Assembly: GCA_946545505.1 (NCBI GenBank)
Contig: CAMNNN010000059.1
Coordinates: 1 to 8,000 of the forward strand
Direction of reading: 5' to 3'
DNA from: an uncultured Clostridia bacterium
GTDB taxonomy: Bacteria; Bacillota; Clostridia; Saccharofermentanales; Saccharofermentanaceae
DNA: 8,000 bases
Shown: one piece after another, positions 1 to 5,738 of the stretch
How positions within the stretch are numbered: the stretch's first letter is position 1
How the letters are laid out: every line of letters begins with the position of its first letter
Made by a program: the position numbers and the translations under genes
The notes under the pieces: model-generated
The model's database searches: none
The model's input: only the letters and a program-made list of their open reading frames with translations
Told to the model about the DNA's origin: nothing

Positions 1-405
1 ATGATCGGTATTCACGATCCGGAGAAACTCTCGGAGCTTGCAATGAACGGCGATATCAACAGAGTCGATCTTAATATCGGTGATATCTCGAAGACGGAGA
101 TTCCCGGACTTGCCAAGGATGTAACGGCTTCTAATTTCGGTAAAGCCGCTGATGATCTTACCAATTCCGATAAGATCTGCGGAATCTTCAACCTGGTTTA
201 TCAGTCCATAGGTACGATGGCGGTTCTGTCTTCCAGGACTGTAGGTATCAAAGACGTCGTGTTCACTGGTCAGCTCACCATGTTCGATCAGTGTGAGAAG
301 ACTTTCGAGATGTTCCGTAATCTTTATGAAGCCAACTTCATCATTCCCGAGGATGCTGTATATGCTACTGCTATCGGTGCAAGCCTCGCAGGGGGAAGCA
401 AGTAA
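1..405 (+). CDS. coaW: Type II pantothenate kinase, C-terminal part (5' end off window)
   Basis: This is the C-terminal 134 residues of a eukaryotic-like (type II) pantothenate kinase, which phosphorylates pantothenate with ATP in the first step of coenzyme A synthesis, in the cytosol. The recognisable stretch is TASNFGKAADD at about residues 42-52, followed by a helix with the pattern of NLVYQSIGTMAVLSSR (64-79) and the strand VVFTGQL (86-92). These belong to the second half of the acetate/sugar-kinase-like fold of this family. Complete members run to roughly 260-350 residues, so the ATP-binding N-terminal half must lie upstream, and the ATG at base 1 is most likely an internal methionine. 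The stop codon overlaps the next gene's start (TAATG), so the two genes are probably co-translated. What is seen is the conserved C-terminal block; the substrate is inferred from the family. Confidence 0.85.
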   Translation: MIGIHDPEKLSELAMNGDINRVDLNIGDISKTEIPGLAKDVTASNFGKAADDLTNSDKICGIFNLVYQSIGTMAVLSSRTVGIKDVVFTGQLTMFDQCEKTFEMFRNLYEANFIIPEDAVYATAIGASLAGGSK

Positions 406-1178
406 TGGCTGATAAGAAGCAGAGAGCCTTCGAACTCGATGCCCTCAGAGGAGTCGCTATTGTAATGATGATGTTCATGCATTTCTCGTATGACATCAGA
501 TATGAATTCGGGTTCGACACTTTCGGATACTTAAGGACCGCATGGTTCTGGTCATTCGTGCATCCGATCATAATCGTGCTGTTCGTCGGCCTTTCCGGAA
601 TCTGCTGCACATTCTCACGTAACAACTTCAAAAGAGGCGGCAGACTTCTGCTCGTCGCAATGGCCTTCACGGTAGTAACGGGCTTCATCACATATAAGAT
701 CGGCATAGAGTGCCTTATCATCTTTAATGTGCTTCATATGCTGTCCGTCTCGACTCTGGTATATGCACTTATAGCGCTTATCGAGAAGAAGACGAAGATT
801 AAGCCGGAACAGCTGACGTTTATCCTTATCCTGTTCGGTCTGTGGGTATGCATGGCTAATAACGAGCTTAGTATGTTCGATTACGAATACGACAATATGC
901 TTTTGTACCCGCTCGGAATCATGGTAAAGGGACAACCCGAGGTCGCCGACTATATGCCGCTCATCCCGTGGCTCGGAGTATTCCTTATAGGAGCTGCGGC
1001 AGGACGCCTGCTGTATAAAGAGAAGAAGACACTTTTCGCAGGGGCGGGGAAGGGCATAAGAGCATTCACGAGACCTCTGGAGTTTATGGGAAGACACTCG
1101 CTTATAATCTACCTTGTTCACCAGCCTGTGATCTACGGCTTGCTGTACCTTATCTTTATGCTTACAGGACGAGTCTGA
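405..1178 (+). CDS. DUF1624 / HGSNAT-type membrane acyltransferase-like protein
   Basis: A 257-residue polytopic membrane protein of the heparan-alpha-glucosaminide N-acetyltransferase catalytic-domain family (DUF1624). Visible hallmarks are the N-terminal ELDALRGVAIVMMMFMHFSYD (about 10-30), the GLSGI turn after the second membrane segment (62-66), FNVLHMLSVSTLV (107-119), LIPWLGVFLIGAAAGRLL (186-203) and the C-terminal YLVHQPVIYGLL (236-247). About seven hydrophobic segments fill most of the chain. The eukaryotic relative moves an acetyl group from cytosolic acetyl-CoA across the lysosomal membrane to a sugar amine; bacterial DUF1624 proteins are mostly uncharacterised, so acyl transfer to an envelope sugar is inference. 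The ATG overlaps the preceding stop by one base. A purine-rich GGGGGA at 391-396 sits 8 bases upstream and supports this start. Placement right after a CoA-synthesis gene is suggestive but proves nothing. Confidence 0.85.
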   Translation: MADKKQRAFELDALRGVAIVMMMFMHFSYDIRYEFGFDTFGYLRTAWFWSFVHPIIIVLFVGLSGICCTFSRNNFKRGGRLLLVAMAFTVVTGFITYKIGIECLIIFNVLHMLSVSTLVYALIALIEKKTKIKPEQLTFILILFGLWVCMANNELSMFDYEYDNMLLYPLGIMVKGQPEVADYMPLIPWLGVFLIGAAAGRLLYKEKKTLFAGAGKGIRAFTRPLEFMGRHSLIIYLVHQPVIYGLLYLIFMLTGRV

Positions 1179-1179
1179 C

Positions 1180-2379
1180 GTGCGTTATCAGCTTAAGAAT
1201 GAGACCGTGAAGTTTACGAAGGGGCGCGTTATCGGAAGATGCGTACTTCTTGTTGTTCTCATCGCTCTTATACCGGTCGCATATTTCCTGCCGTCACTGT
1301 TTCTGAAAGGCGATGCCGCGGACTTCTACAGCGTGAAGATCTTTCCTGTGATCTCGATGCTTCCCATAGCTATCAGCGGAATGTTCATGACATCGCTTAC
1401 GGAGATGTTTGTAGTCGTAGGTTCGCTCAGCATCTTCGTGCTCTTTATCCTGTTCCTGATCAAGTGCGTGAGCCTGTGCCACAACAGGAGCCTTCACCAC
1501 ATGTTCCACTTCATTTATCTTGTGCTGCGTACGCTCGCGATCATCGCGATCATCGGGGCGCTCGTATTCGAGGCTATGCTTGGGATCAATTACCACAGGA
1601 CTCCCGTACGTAAGAGTATGCATCTTTACAGTGAAGAGATCAGACCTTACTCGGATTATGAAGAGACTTTAAGGTGGGCTTACGCCGGCATGGTCGAGGC
1701 GCGTCAGGCTCTGGGAGAGGACTACAACGGTGTCGCGCATGTGAGCATGAGCTTCGAATCTATGGTCTACGAGGCCAATGTCGCGGTAAGCTCGCTCGAC
1801 CACTACTACAACTTAGGCCTCAGTCAGAACTACATCCGCGCGAAAGCCGTATGGCTCAGCAATTTCTGGCGTTATACCGATATCGTCGGTATGTACGATC
1901 CGTTCCTCGGCGAGGCCAATATCAATACGGACTATCTTGATGTCCTGCACCTGCCGATAACGATGTGCCACGAGATCTGCCATGCCAAGGGGTACGGCAG
2001 TGAGACTGACTGCAATACTATCGCGGCTTTAAGCTGCATCAATTCGGAGCGGGCGGACTTCAGATATGCAGGCTATTATTACATCTTCATGAGATTGTGG
2101 AGAACCGTCAGAGAGTATGCGGCTTATGAAGGAGCGGAGATACCGAACTATTCCGCGCTCGATACCATCAGACCGGTTATGCGCGACATGGCTGCATACG
2201 GGCAGTACCTCGACAGCTTCGAGGACGGTCTTATCGCCGAGTTTATCTCATACTTCTCCGAGGACGCCAACAACGCATTCCTTGAATCCAATGGGCAGCA
2301 GGGCGGTACGCAGACTTACGAGGTCCCGCAGGACGTTTACGTCGAGTACTACTGCAGATATGTAAGAAGCCATGATTAA
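1180..2379 (+). CDS. DUF3810 family membrane protein with zinc-peptidase-like HExxH motif
   Basis: A 399-residue protein of the DUF3810 type. Three or four hydrophobic segments occupy the first third (about 18-42, 52-70, 76-97 and 112-135), followed by a large hydrophilic domain, probably extracytoplasmic. That domain has the block HLPITMCHEICHAKGYGSE (257-275). H264, E265 and H268 form an HExxH motif, and E275 or D277 lies at the spacing where the family carries conserved acidic residues (pattern HExxHxxGxxxExExN). This is the expected layout of a zinc metallopeptidase, but no substrate is known to me, and peptidase activity is inference. The start is GTG at 1180, one base after the previous stop. 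AGGAC at 1166-1170 is a modest ribosome binding site 9 bases upstream. The end overlaps hemZ by 8 bases. Family assignment is fairly sure; function is not. Confidence 0.82.
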   Translation: MRYQLKNETVKFTKGRVIGRCVLLVVLIALIPVAYFLPSLFLKGDAADFYSVKIFPVISMLPIAISGMFMTSLTEMFVVVGSLSIFVLFILFLIKCVSLCHNRSLHHMFHFIYLVLRTLAIIAIIGALVFEAMLGINYHRTPVRKSMHLYSEEIRPYSDYEETLRWAYAGMVEARQALGEDYNGVAHVSMSFESMVYEANVAVSSLDHYYNLGLSQNYIRAKAVWLSNFWRYTDIVGMYDPFLGEANINTDYLDVLHLPITMCHEICHAKGYGSETDCNTIAALSCINSERADFRYAGYYYIFMRLWRTVREYAAYEGAEIPNYSALDTIRPVMRDMAAYGQYLDSFEDGLIAEFISYFSEDANNAFLESNGQQGGTQTYEVPQDVYVEYYCRYVRSHD

Positions 2380-3733
2380 GGTCATCCTTCAGGGACACGA
2401 CAACTACTACGGCATCGTCGATGTCGTAAGGCTTTTCTACGGGCCCTGCCGCGAGGACAGGGAGAACGGGTGCGTCGTGTGCGACAACGGTCCCGACATG
2501 ACGCTTATAAGCGCCGCAGATACCTCTTCTGAGCTTCCCGTGAACCGGCAGGTGAAACGAGACCTCTATGTGCGCCTGAGCGAAATAACGGGCATTACGG
2601 CTCCCTGGGGCTGCCTTACCGGAATCCGACCGACGGTGGTCGCCTGTGAAGAGAACTTCGATTATCGCGCTCTGATGGATAAGTACTTTGTCCGAGAAGA
2701 TAAGGCGAGACTTGCGTGTACATGCGCACAACTCGAACAGCAGATCGCACGGAAGGCTTCACAGAAACTCAACGTATATGCCGGAGTCCCTTTCTGTCCC
2801 GGAAGGTGCGCATACTGTTCGTTCATCGCGCAGGATGTGATGAAACATCTGGACCGCCTCCATGATTATGCGAAGGCTTTGATACTCGAGATGAATACGC
2901 TCGCGCCTTACATAGATGAGACTCCCGGTACCCTGTACATGGGCGGAGGAACGCCTACCGTCTTCGACGAGAGTGATATGAGTGCGGTATTGGGTGCGAT
3001 GAGAGAAGCTTTTCGAACAGGGGAGCAGACTGAGTTTACCGTGGAAGCCGGACGCCCTGACACGATTACCGAGGGTAAGCTTCGCGCCATGCGTGATAAC
3101 GGTGCCGGACGAATCTGCATCAACCCGCAGACGATGAGGGACGAGACCTTAAGGAAGATAAACCGCGCGCATACGGCAGCAGATGTCATAAGGACTTACG
3201 AGATGAGCAGGAAGATGGGATTCGAAGTGATCAACATGGATCTTATCGCGGGGCTTAAGTATGAGACCGCGGATGATTTTCTCGAGTCGGTGAAGAAGGT
3301 CGCAGAACTCGATCCCGAGAATATCACGATACATACGCTCTACAAGAAAAGACGTGCCGGTATGAGCCGCGATGACGTGCTTAACACAGACGGAAGAGGC
3401 GATGTCGATAAGGCTGTCAGGGAGGCGTATGAATATCTCTTTAACAAAGGTTATGTGCCGTACTACATGTACCGCCAGAAGGATACCGAATTAGGACTCG
3501 AGAATACAGGATTCTGCAAGCCCGGGACGCATAATGTCTATAATGTCGCGATGATGAGCTACGACAGCAGTGTGCTGTCAGTCGGCGCAGGTGCCATGAG
3601 TAAGCGCGCATTCCCTGACGGCAGATACGAGCGCTGCCCTAACGTCAAGGATGTAAGTCTCTATATTAATGAAGCGGAACAGTGCGCGCGCAAGAAGATC
3701 AGTTTTTTTGATCTTCGCCGCAGCGGTCGCTGA
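2372..3733 (+). CDS. hemZ: HemZ-type radical SAM protein (coproporphyrinogen dehydrogenase-like)
   Basis: A 453-residue radical SAM enzyme. The N-terminal region (1-135) carries the HemZ signature PWGCLTGIRPT (78-88). The 4Fe-4S site is FCPGRCAYCSF (141-151), with C142, C146 and C149 in the CxxxCxxC pattern that binds the cluster used to cleave S-adenosylmethionine. Further family landmarks are GGGTPT (191-196), EAGRPDTIT (225-233), INPQTM (250-255), NMDLIAGL (288-295) and YYMYRQK (364-370). HemZ proteins are annotated as oxygen-independent coproporphyrinogen III dehydrogenases, but in Clostridia the gene often occurs without a full haem pathway, so the true substrate is uncertain. The ATG lies inside the end of the preceding gene, with only a weak AAGAAG (2364-2369) in front, consistent with translational coupling. 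The last six residues after SFFD look like a non-conserved tail running into the oppositely oriented glycosyltransferase gene. Confidence 0.9.
   Translation: MIKVILQGHDNYYGIVDVVRLFYGPCREDRENGCVVCDNGPDMTLISAADTSSELPVNRQVKRDLYVRLSEITGITAPWGCLTGIRPTVVACEENFDYRALMDKYFVREDKARLACTCAQLEQQIARKASQKLNVYAGVPFCPGRCAYCSFIAQDVMKHLDRLHDYAKALILEMNTLAPYIDETPGTLYMGGGTPTVFDESDMSAVLGAMREAFRTGEQTEFTVEAGRPDTITEGKLRAMRDNGAGRICINPQTMRDETLRKINRAHTAADVIRTYEMSRKMGFEVINMDLIAGLKYETADDFLESVKKVAELDPENITIHTLYKKRRAGMSRDDVLNTDGRGDVDKAVREAYEYLFNKGYVPYYMYRQKDTELGLENTGFCKPGTHNVYNVAMMSYDSSVLSVGAGAMSKRAFPDGRYERCPNVKDVSLYINEAEQCARKKISFFDLRRSGR
3694..3716. other. Inverted repeat at the overlapping 3' ends of hemZ and the glycosyltransferase
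   Basis: GAAGATCA (3694-3701) and TGATCTTC (3709-3716) are perfect 8-base inverted repeats around a 7-base loop made mostly of T. The hairpin sits exactly where the two convergent genes overlap and includes the glycosyltransferase stop codon (3699-3701). The T-run is in the loop and not after the stem, and no U-tract follows on either strand, so it is not a canonical rho-independent terminator. It could still stall or protect both transcripts. The structure is seen in the sequence; any role is inference. Confidence 0.4.
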
Positions 3734-4664
3734 TGATGTATCTCGGACGCTGTTTGGTCTCGAGATAGATCTTACCGATATACTCACCGATAACACCGAT
3801 ACTCATCATCTGCATACCGGAAAGGAAACAGATGATACAGGATGTGCTCGCCCAGCCCTGAGGCGTGTTCTGCACGAAGTGTACGATGAGTGTGTAGATA
3901 AGAAGAATGAAGCTGATGAGAGCTACGATAAAGCCGAACCATGTGATGATCTTGATAGGCTTAACAGAAAGGCTCGTTACACCATCGAATGCGAGACCGA
4001 ACAGCTTGGAGATGGAGTAGTGTCCCTTGCCGGCCATTCTCTCGTGTCTGTCGTAGTAAACGCATGTGCTCTTGAAGCCTACCATGGGGAAGAGACCTCT
4101 TAAGAAGAGGTTGACCTCATGGAAGTTAGCGAATTCCTGAAGTGCTCTCGAAGAGACCAGTCTGTAGTCAGCGTGATTATAGATAACGTCTGCTCCGAGA
4201 ACGTTGAGTGTCTTATAGTAGGTCTGCGCCGTGAAGCGCTTCATGAAAGAATCCGTATCGCGGTTCTGTCTTACGCCGTAAACTATCTCACAGCCGTTGT
4301 CGTACTCCTTGATCATCTGCGTCATGGCTCCGATGTCGTCCTGTCCGTCATCATCGATGGTGATAGTGACGTCGCACATATCCTTCACCTCGAGAAGACC
4401 TGCGGTAACTGCATTCTGGTGACCTCTGTTACGTGACAGGCAGATACCCTTAACATAGGGCTTGTTCTCTGCCGTCAGCTGCTTGATCATATCCCAGGAA
4501 TCGTCTCCGCTTCCGTCGTCAACGAAAAGCACGCGGCTCTTGTCGCTGATGAGACCTTCGTCACGCATCTTAAAAAGCTGGCCCAGGAAAAGAGGGCACG
4601 TTACCTTGATTACTTCTGCGTCTTTGTATACGGGTACGACAATATATAAAACAGTATCTTTCAT
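3699..4664 (-). CDS. GT2 polyprenyl-phosphate glycosyltransferase (GtrB/DPM1-like)
   Basis: A 321-residue family 2 glycosyltransferase of the dolichol/undecaprenyl-phosphate type, which moves a sugar from a nucleotide donor to polyprenyl phosphate on the inner face of the membrane. The GT-A domain opens with VLYIVVPVYKD (5-15), has the donor-binding VDDGSGDDSW (48-57), LSRNRGHQNA (76-85) and the metal-binding TIDDDGQDD (102-110). Acceptor-side blocks are ADYRLVSSRAL (165-175), FLRG (187-190) and RMAGKGHYSISKL (209-221). Two C-terminal membrane helices (about 239-263 and 274-297) match the GtrB/YkoT layout, with EYIGKIYLETKQRP (294-307) after the second. The sugar cannot be read from the sequence. 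The ATG is the first possible start, because an in-frame stop lies at 4680-4682. The gene has no Shine-Dalgarno and sits 7 bases from a TATAAT box. It stands alone on its strand, facing hemZ. Confidence 0.92.
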   Translation of the reverse strand: MKDTVLYIVVPVYKDAEVIKVTCPLFLGQLFKMRDEGLISDKSRVLFVDDGSGDDSWDMIKQLTAENKPYVKGICLSRNRGHQNAVTAGLLEVKDMCDVTITIDDDGQDDIGAMTQMIKEYDNGCEIVYGVRQNRDTDSFMKRFTAQTYYKTLNVLGADVIYNHADYRLVSSRALQEFANFHEVNLFLRGLFPMVGFKSTCVYYDRHERMAGKGHYSISKLFGLAFDGVTSLSVKPIKIITWFGFIVALISFILLIYTLIVHFVQNTPQGWASTSCIICFLSGMQMMSIGVIGEYIGKIYLETKQRPRYIISDRCGEDQKN

Positions 4665-4671
4665 GTAAACG

Positions 4672-4679
4672 ATTATACC
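4672..4679 (-). promoter_or_regulatory. -10 box of a leaderless promoter for the glycosyltransferase gene
   Basis: On the minus strand GGTATAAT ends 7 bases before the ATG at 4664, giving a perfect TATAAT hexamer (4677-4672). With normal spacing, transcription would start at or one base before the ATG. No clear -35 is present: the hexamer 17 bases upstream reads TACCAT. The only purine stretch, AAGG at 4681-4678, is 13 bases from the start codon and overlaps the -10 box, so it would not be in the mRNA. Confidence 0.6.
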
Positions 4680-4695
4680 TTAATAAATATTACAA

Positions 4696-4704
4696 TGGTA
4701 TAAT
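4696..4704 (+). promoter_or_regulatory. Extended -10 box of a leaderless promoter for the zinc-ribbon gene
   Basis: TGGTATAAT is a TGn extended -10 motif with a perfect TATAAT (4699-4704). Exactly 7 bases separate it from the ATG at 4712, so the predicted mRNA starts at or next to the start codon. The extended motif would compensate for the poor -35 region (TACCTT at a 17-base spacing). No Shine-Dalgarno is present in the 25 bases before the ATG. Confidence 0.62.
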
Positions 4705-4711
4705 TATTAAC

Positions 4712-4972
4712 ATGATATGTCCCAGATGCAAGACAGAGAACGGTAACAGAACGGTCTGCAGTAAATGCGGTTATTACATGTACCGTGCAGCCAATCAGAA
4801 TATTGAGAAGAGGACCGCTGCCCAGCGTGCTCTCGACGATTCGAAGATCGTCGGCAGAAGTGTCTGGAAGGTCATGAGAGTTGTATGGATCGGCATAGTC
4901 ATGCTGGTCTTAAGTTTCTGGATAATTGCCCTGATAGTCTATCTTACGGGCGGTAATGTAATACTTGGATAA
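4712..4972 (+). CDS. Small zinc-ribbon membrane protein
   Basis: An 86-residue protein. The N-terminus MICPRCKTENGNRTVCSKCGYYM has C3, C6, C16 and C19 in two CxxC knuckles 9 residues apart, a classic zinc-ribbon. A charged linker (about 25-50) leads to one strong membrane helix (about 55-79), ending close to the C-terminus. Topology is probably N-terminus in, zinc ribbon in the cytosol. Such proteins are common in Clostridia and have no general function; sensing or scaffolding at the membrane is a guess. The ATG is secure because the first knuckle follows at once and no in-frame ATG, GTG or TTG occurs in the preceding 50 bases. The gene shares a mirror-image promoter with the glycosyltransferase and is 15 bases ahead of the flavin-reductase-like gene, so those two probably form an operon. 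Confidence 0.8.
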   Translation: MICPRCKTENGNRTVCSKCGYYMYRAANQNIEKRTAAQRALDDSKIVGRSVWKVMRVVWIGIVMLVLSFWIIALIVYLTGGNVILG

Positions 4973-4973
4973 C

Positions 4974-4980
4974 AGGAGGA
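4974..4980 (+). promoter_or_regulatory. Ribosome binding site that fixes the flavin-reductase start
   Basis: AGGAGGA lies 7 bases before ATG 4988, the ideal distance. A TTG at 4982 is in frame but only one base from the purine run, too close to be used. The ATG is therefore preferred, giving two fewer residues. Confidence 0.8.
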
Positions 4981-4987
4981 TTTGAAG

Positions 4988-5572
4988 ATGAGTGTAACGA
5001 TCGATCCGCACAACTGCGTAATCTTGCCCGAGGCGGTATTCATCATCGGAACTTACGATGAGAACGGCGTGCCTAATGCGATGAATGCGGCATGGGGAAC
5101 ACAGACAGATTTTAATGAGATCACCATCTCGCTGTCTAAGCATAAGACGACCGAGAATCTTGAGAAGACAGGTGAGTTCACTGTGGCTTTCGGTACTGTT
5201 GATACGGTAACAATCTGCGATTACTTCGGAGTTGAGTCCGGCAAGTCCATCAACAAGATAGTTAAGGCAGGATGCCACGAGCATAAGAGTGATAATGTTA
5301 ATGCTCCTATCATCGAGGAGTTCCCGCTTACACTCGAGTGCAAGGTAAAGAGCTGGAATGCCGATGAGGGTATCCTCGTAGGCGAGATCGTCGGACAGCA
5401 GGCGGATGAGTCTATTATGACTGCTGACGGACATGTCGATCTTGATAAGATGAAGCCCATCATCTACGATGCATCGATCCATGCTTACAGAGGCATCGGT
5501 CCCGTTATCGCGAGGGCATTCGAGGAAGGTCTTAAGATCAAGAAATCCGAGAAGCAGTGGGATAGTCAATAA
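4988..5572 (+). CDS. Flavin reductase-like domain protein (FMN-binding)
   Basis: A 194-residue single-domain protein of the flavin reductase-like (split-barrel FMN-binding) family. Recognisable blocks, numbered from ATG 4988, are the opening strand with VFIIGTYDENGVPNAMNAAWG (about 17-37), the flavin-contact region TQTDFNEITISLSKHKTTENLEKTGEFTVAF (38-68), and the central strands with LTLECKVKSWNADEGILVGEIV (115-136). In related proteins the domain binds FMN tightly and either reduces free flavin with NAD(P)H or passes electrons to a partner. Which applies here cannot be told. The protein is soluble with no signal peptide. It follows the zinc-ribbon gene by 15 bases with its own strong ribosome binding site. 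The last codons and the stop (5570-5572) lie inside the left arm of the 5563-5641 inverted-repeat element, so the C-terminal residues DSQ may be recent additions. Confidence 0.87.
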   Translation: MSVTIDPHNCVILPEAVFIIGTYDENGVPNAMNAAWGTQTDFNEITISLSKHKTTENLEKTGEFTVAFGTVDTVTICDYFGVESGKSINKIVKAGCHEHKSDNVNAPIIEEFPLTLECKVKSWNADEGILVGEIVGQQADESIMTADGHVDLDKMKPIIYDASIHAYRGIGPVIARAFEEGLKIKKSEKQWDSQ

Positions 5573-5641
5573 CACTTTGCTCGCTCAAGTCCTCCGCGCT
5601 TCGCTTGTGCGGAAGGTCGCTCGTAAGAGCGTTATTGACTA
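5563..5641. repeat. 79-base inverted-repeat-bounded element (MITE-like or structured RNA)
   Basis: TAGTCAATAAC (5563-5573) and GTTATTGACTA (5631-5641) are perfect 11-base inverted repeats. Pairing stops abruptly outside them on both sides. The inside contains two more hairpins: TCCGCGC/GTGCGGA (5593-5599 with 5607-5613, one G-U pair, 7-base loop) and CGCTC/GAGCG with a GTAA tetraloop (5618-5631). Both ends carry the dinucleotide TA, as expected if a 75-base unit had inserted at a TA target and duplicated it. The interior is GC-rich while the right flank is AT-rich. The left arm supplies the stop codon of the flavin-reductase gene. No U-tract follows, so it is not itself a rho-independent terminator. 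No second copy is visible in this window, so repeat status is unproven. Confidence 0.55.
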
Positions 5642-5670
5642 CATTTTAACTTATAGTTAATAAAGCATGA

Positions 5671-5694
5671 ACAGGCGTATTTACGCCTGTTTTT
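5671..5694 (+). terminator. Rho-independent terminator after the flavin-reductase gene
   Basis: ACAGGCGTA (5671-5679) pairs perfectly with TACGCCTGT (5682-5690), and a run of five T follows (5690-5694). In practice the stem is 8 pairs with a 4-base loop. It lies about 100 bases after the stop codon and 45 bases before the lipoprotein start, closing the zinc-ribbon/flavin-reductase unit. Confidence 0.85.
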
Positions 5695-5723
5695 CATTGT
5701 AAAATTCTCTTATACAGTACATC

Positions 5724-5731
5724 GGAGGAGG
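5724..5731 (+). promoter_or_regulatory. Strong ribosome binding site of the lipoprotein gene
   Basis: GGAGGAGG lies 7 bases before ATG 5739. It fixes the start and implies that this gene has its own leader and promoter downstream of the 5671-5694 terminator. TAAAAT at 5700-5705 is a possible -10, but no matching -35 is seen, so I do not annotate a promoter. Confidence 0.8.
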
Positions 5732-5738
5732 TATTAAT

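Noticed and set aside
1..3. ATG at base 1 as the true start of the pantothenate kinase
   Set aside because: The frame encodes only the C-terminal half of the family domain, so the real start must be upstream of the window.
615..1121. A 168-residue minus-strand open frame inside the DUF1624 gene
   Set aside because: It is an antisense shadow: the plus-strand frame has clear family motifs and membrane helices.
2243..2731. A 162-residue minus-strand open frame spanning the DUF3810/hemZ junction
   Set aside because: It is antisense to two recognisable genes, with no Shine-Dalgarno or family resemblance.
3669..4103. Plus-strand open frames (also 4119-4436) across the glycosyltransferase gene
   Set aside because: They lie antisense to a strongly conserved GT2 protein, and their translations are low-quality and highly charged, with no recognisable domain.
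4982..4984. TTG as the start of the flavin-reductase gene
   Set aside because: It is only one base after the AGGAGGA run. The ATG six bases further on has ideal spacing.
4910..5575. A 221-residue open frame on the minus strand across the flavin-reductase gene
   Set aside because: It is the antisense shadow of a well-recognised gene, has no ribosome binding site and resembles no family.
5563..5641. tRNA or tRNA-like gene, suggested by the stem and two inner hairpins with a 7-base loop
   Set aside because: The outer stem is 11 pairs and not 7. There is no TTCGANNC T-loop, no CCA end and no third arm in the right place.
5700..5705. TAAAAT as the -10 box of a lipoprotein promoter
   Set aside because: There is no -35 at a sensible spacing and no TGn extension. 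A promoter is needed here, but this site is too weak to annotate.
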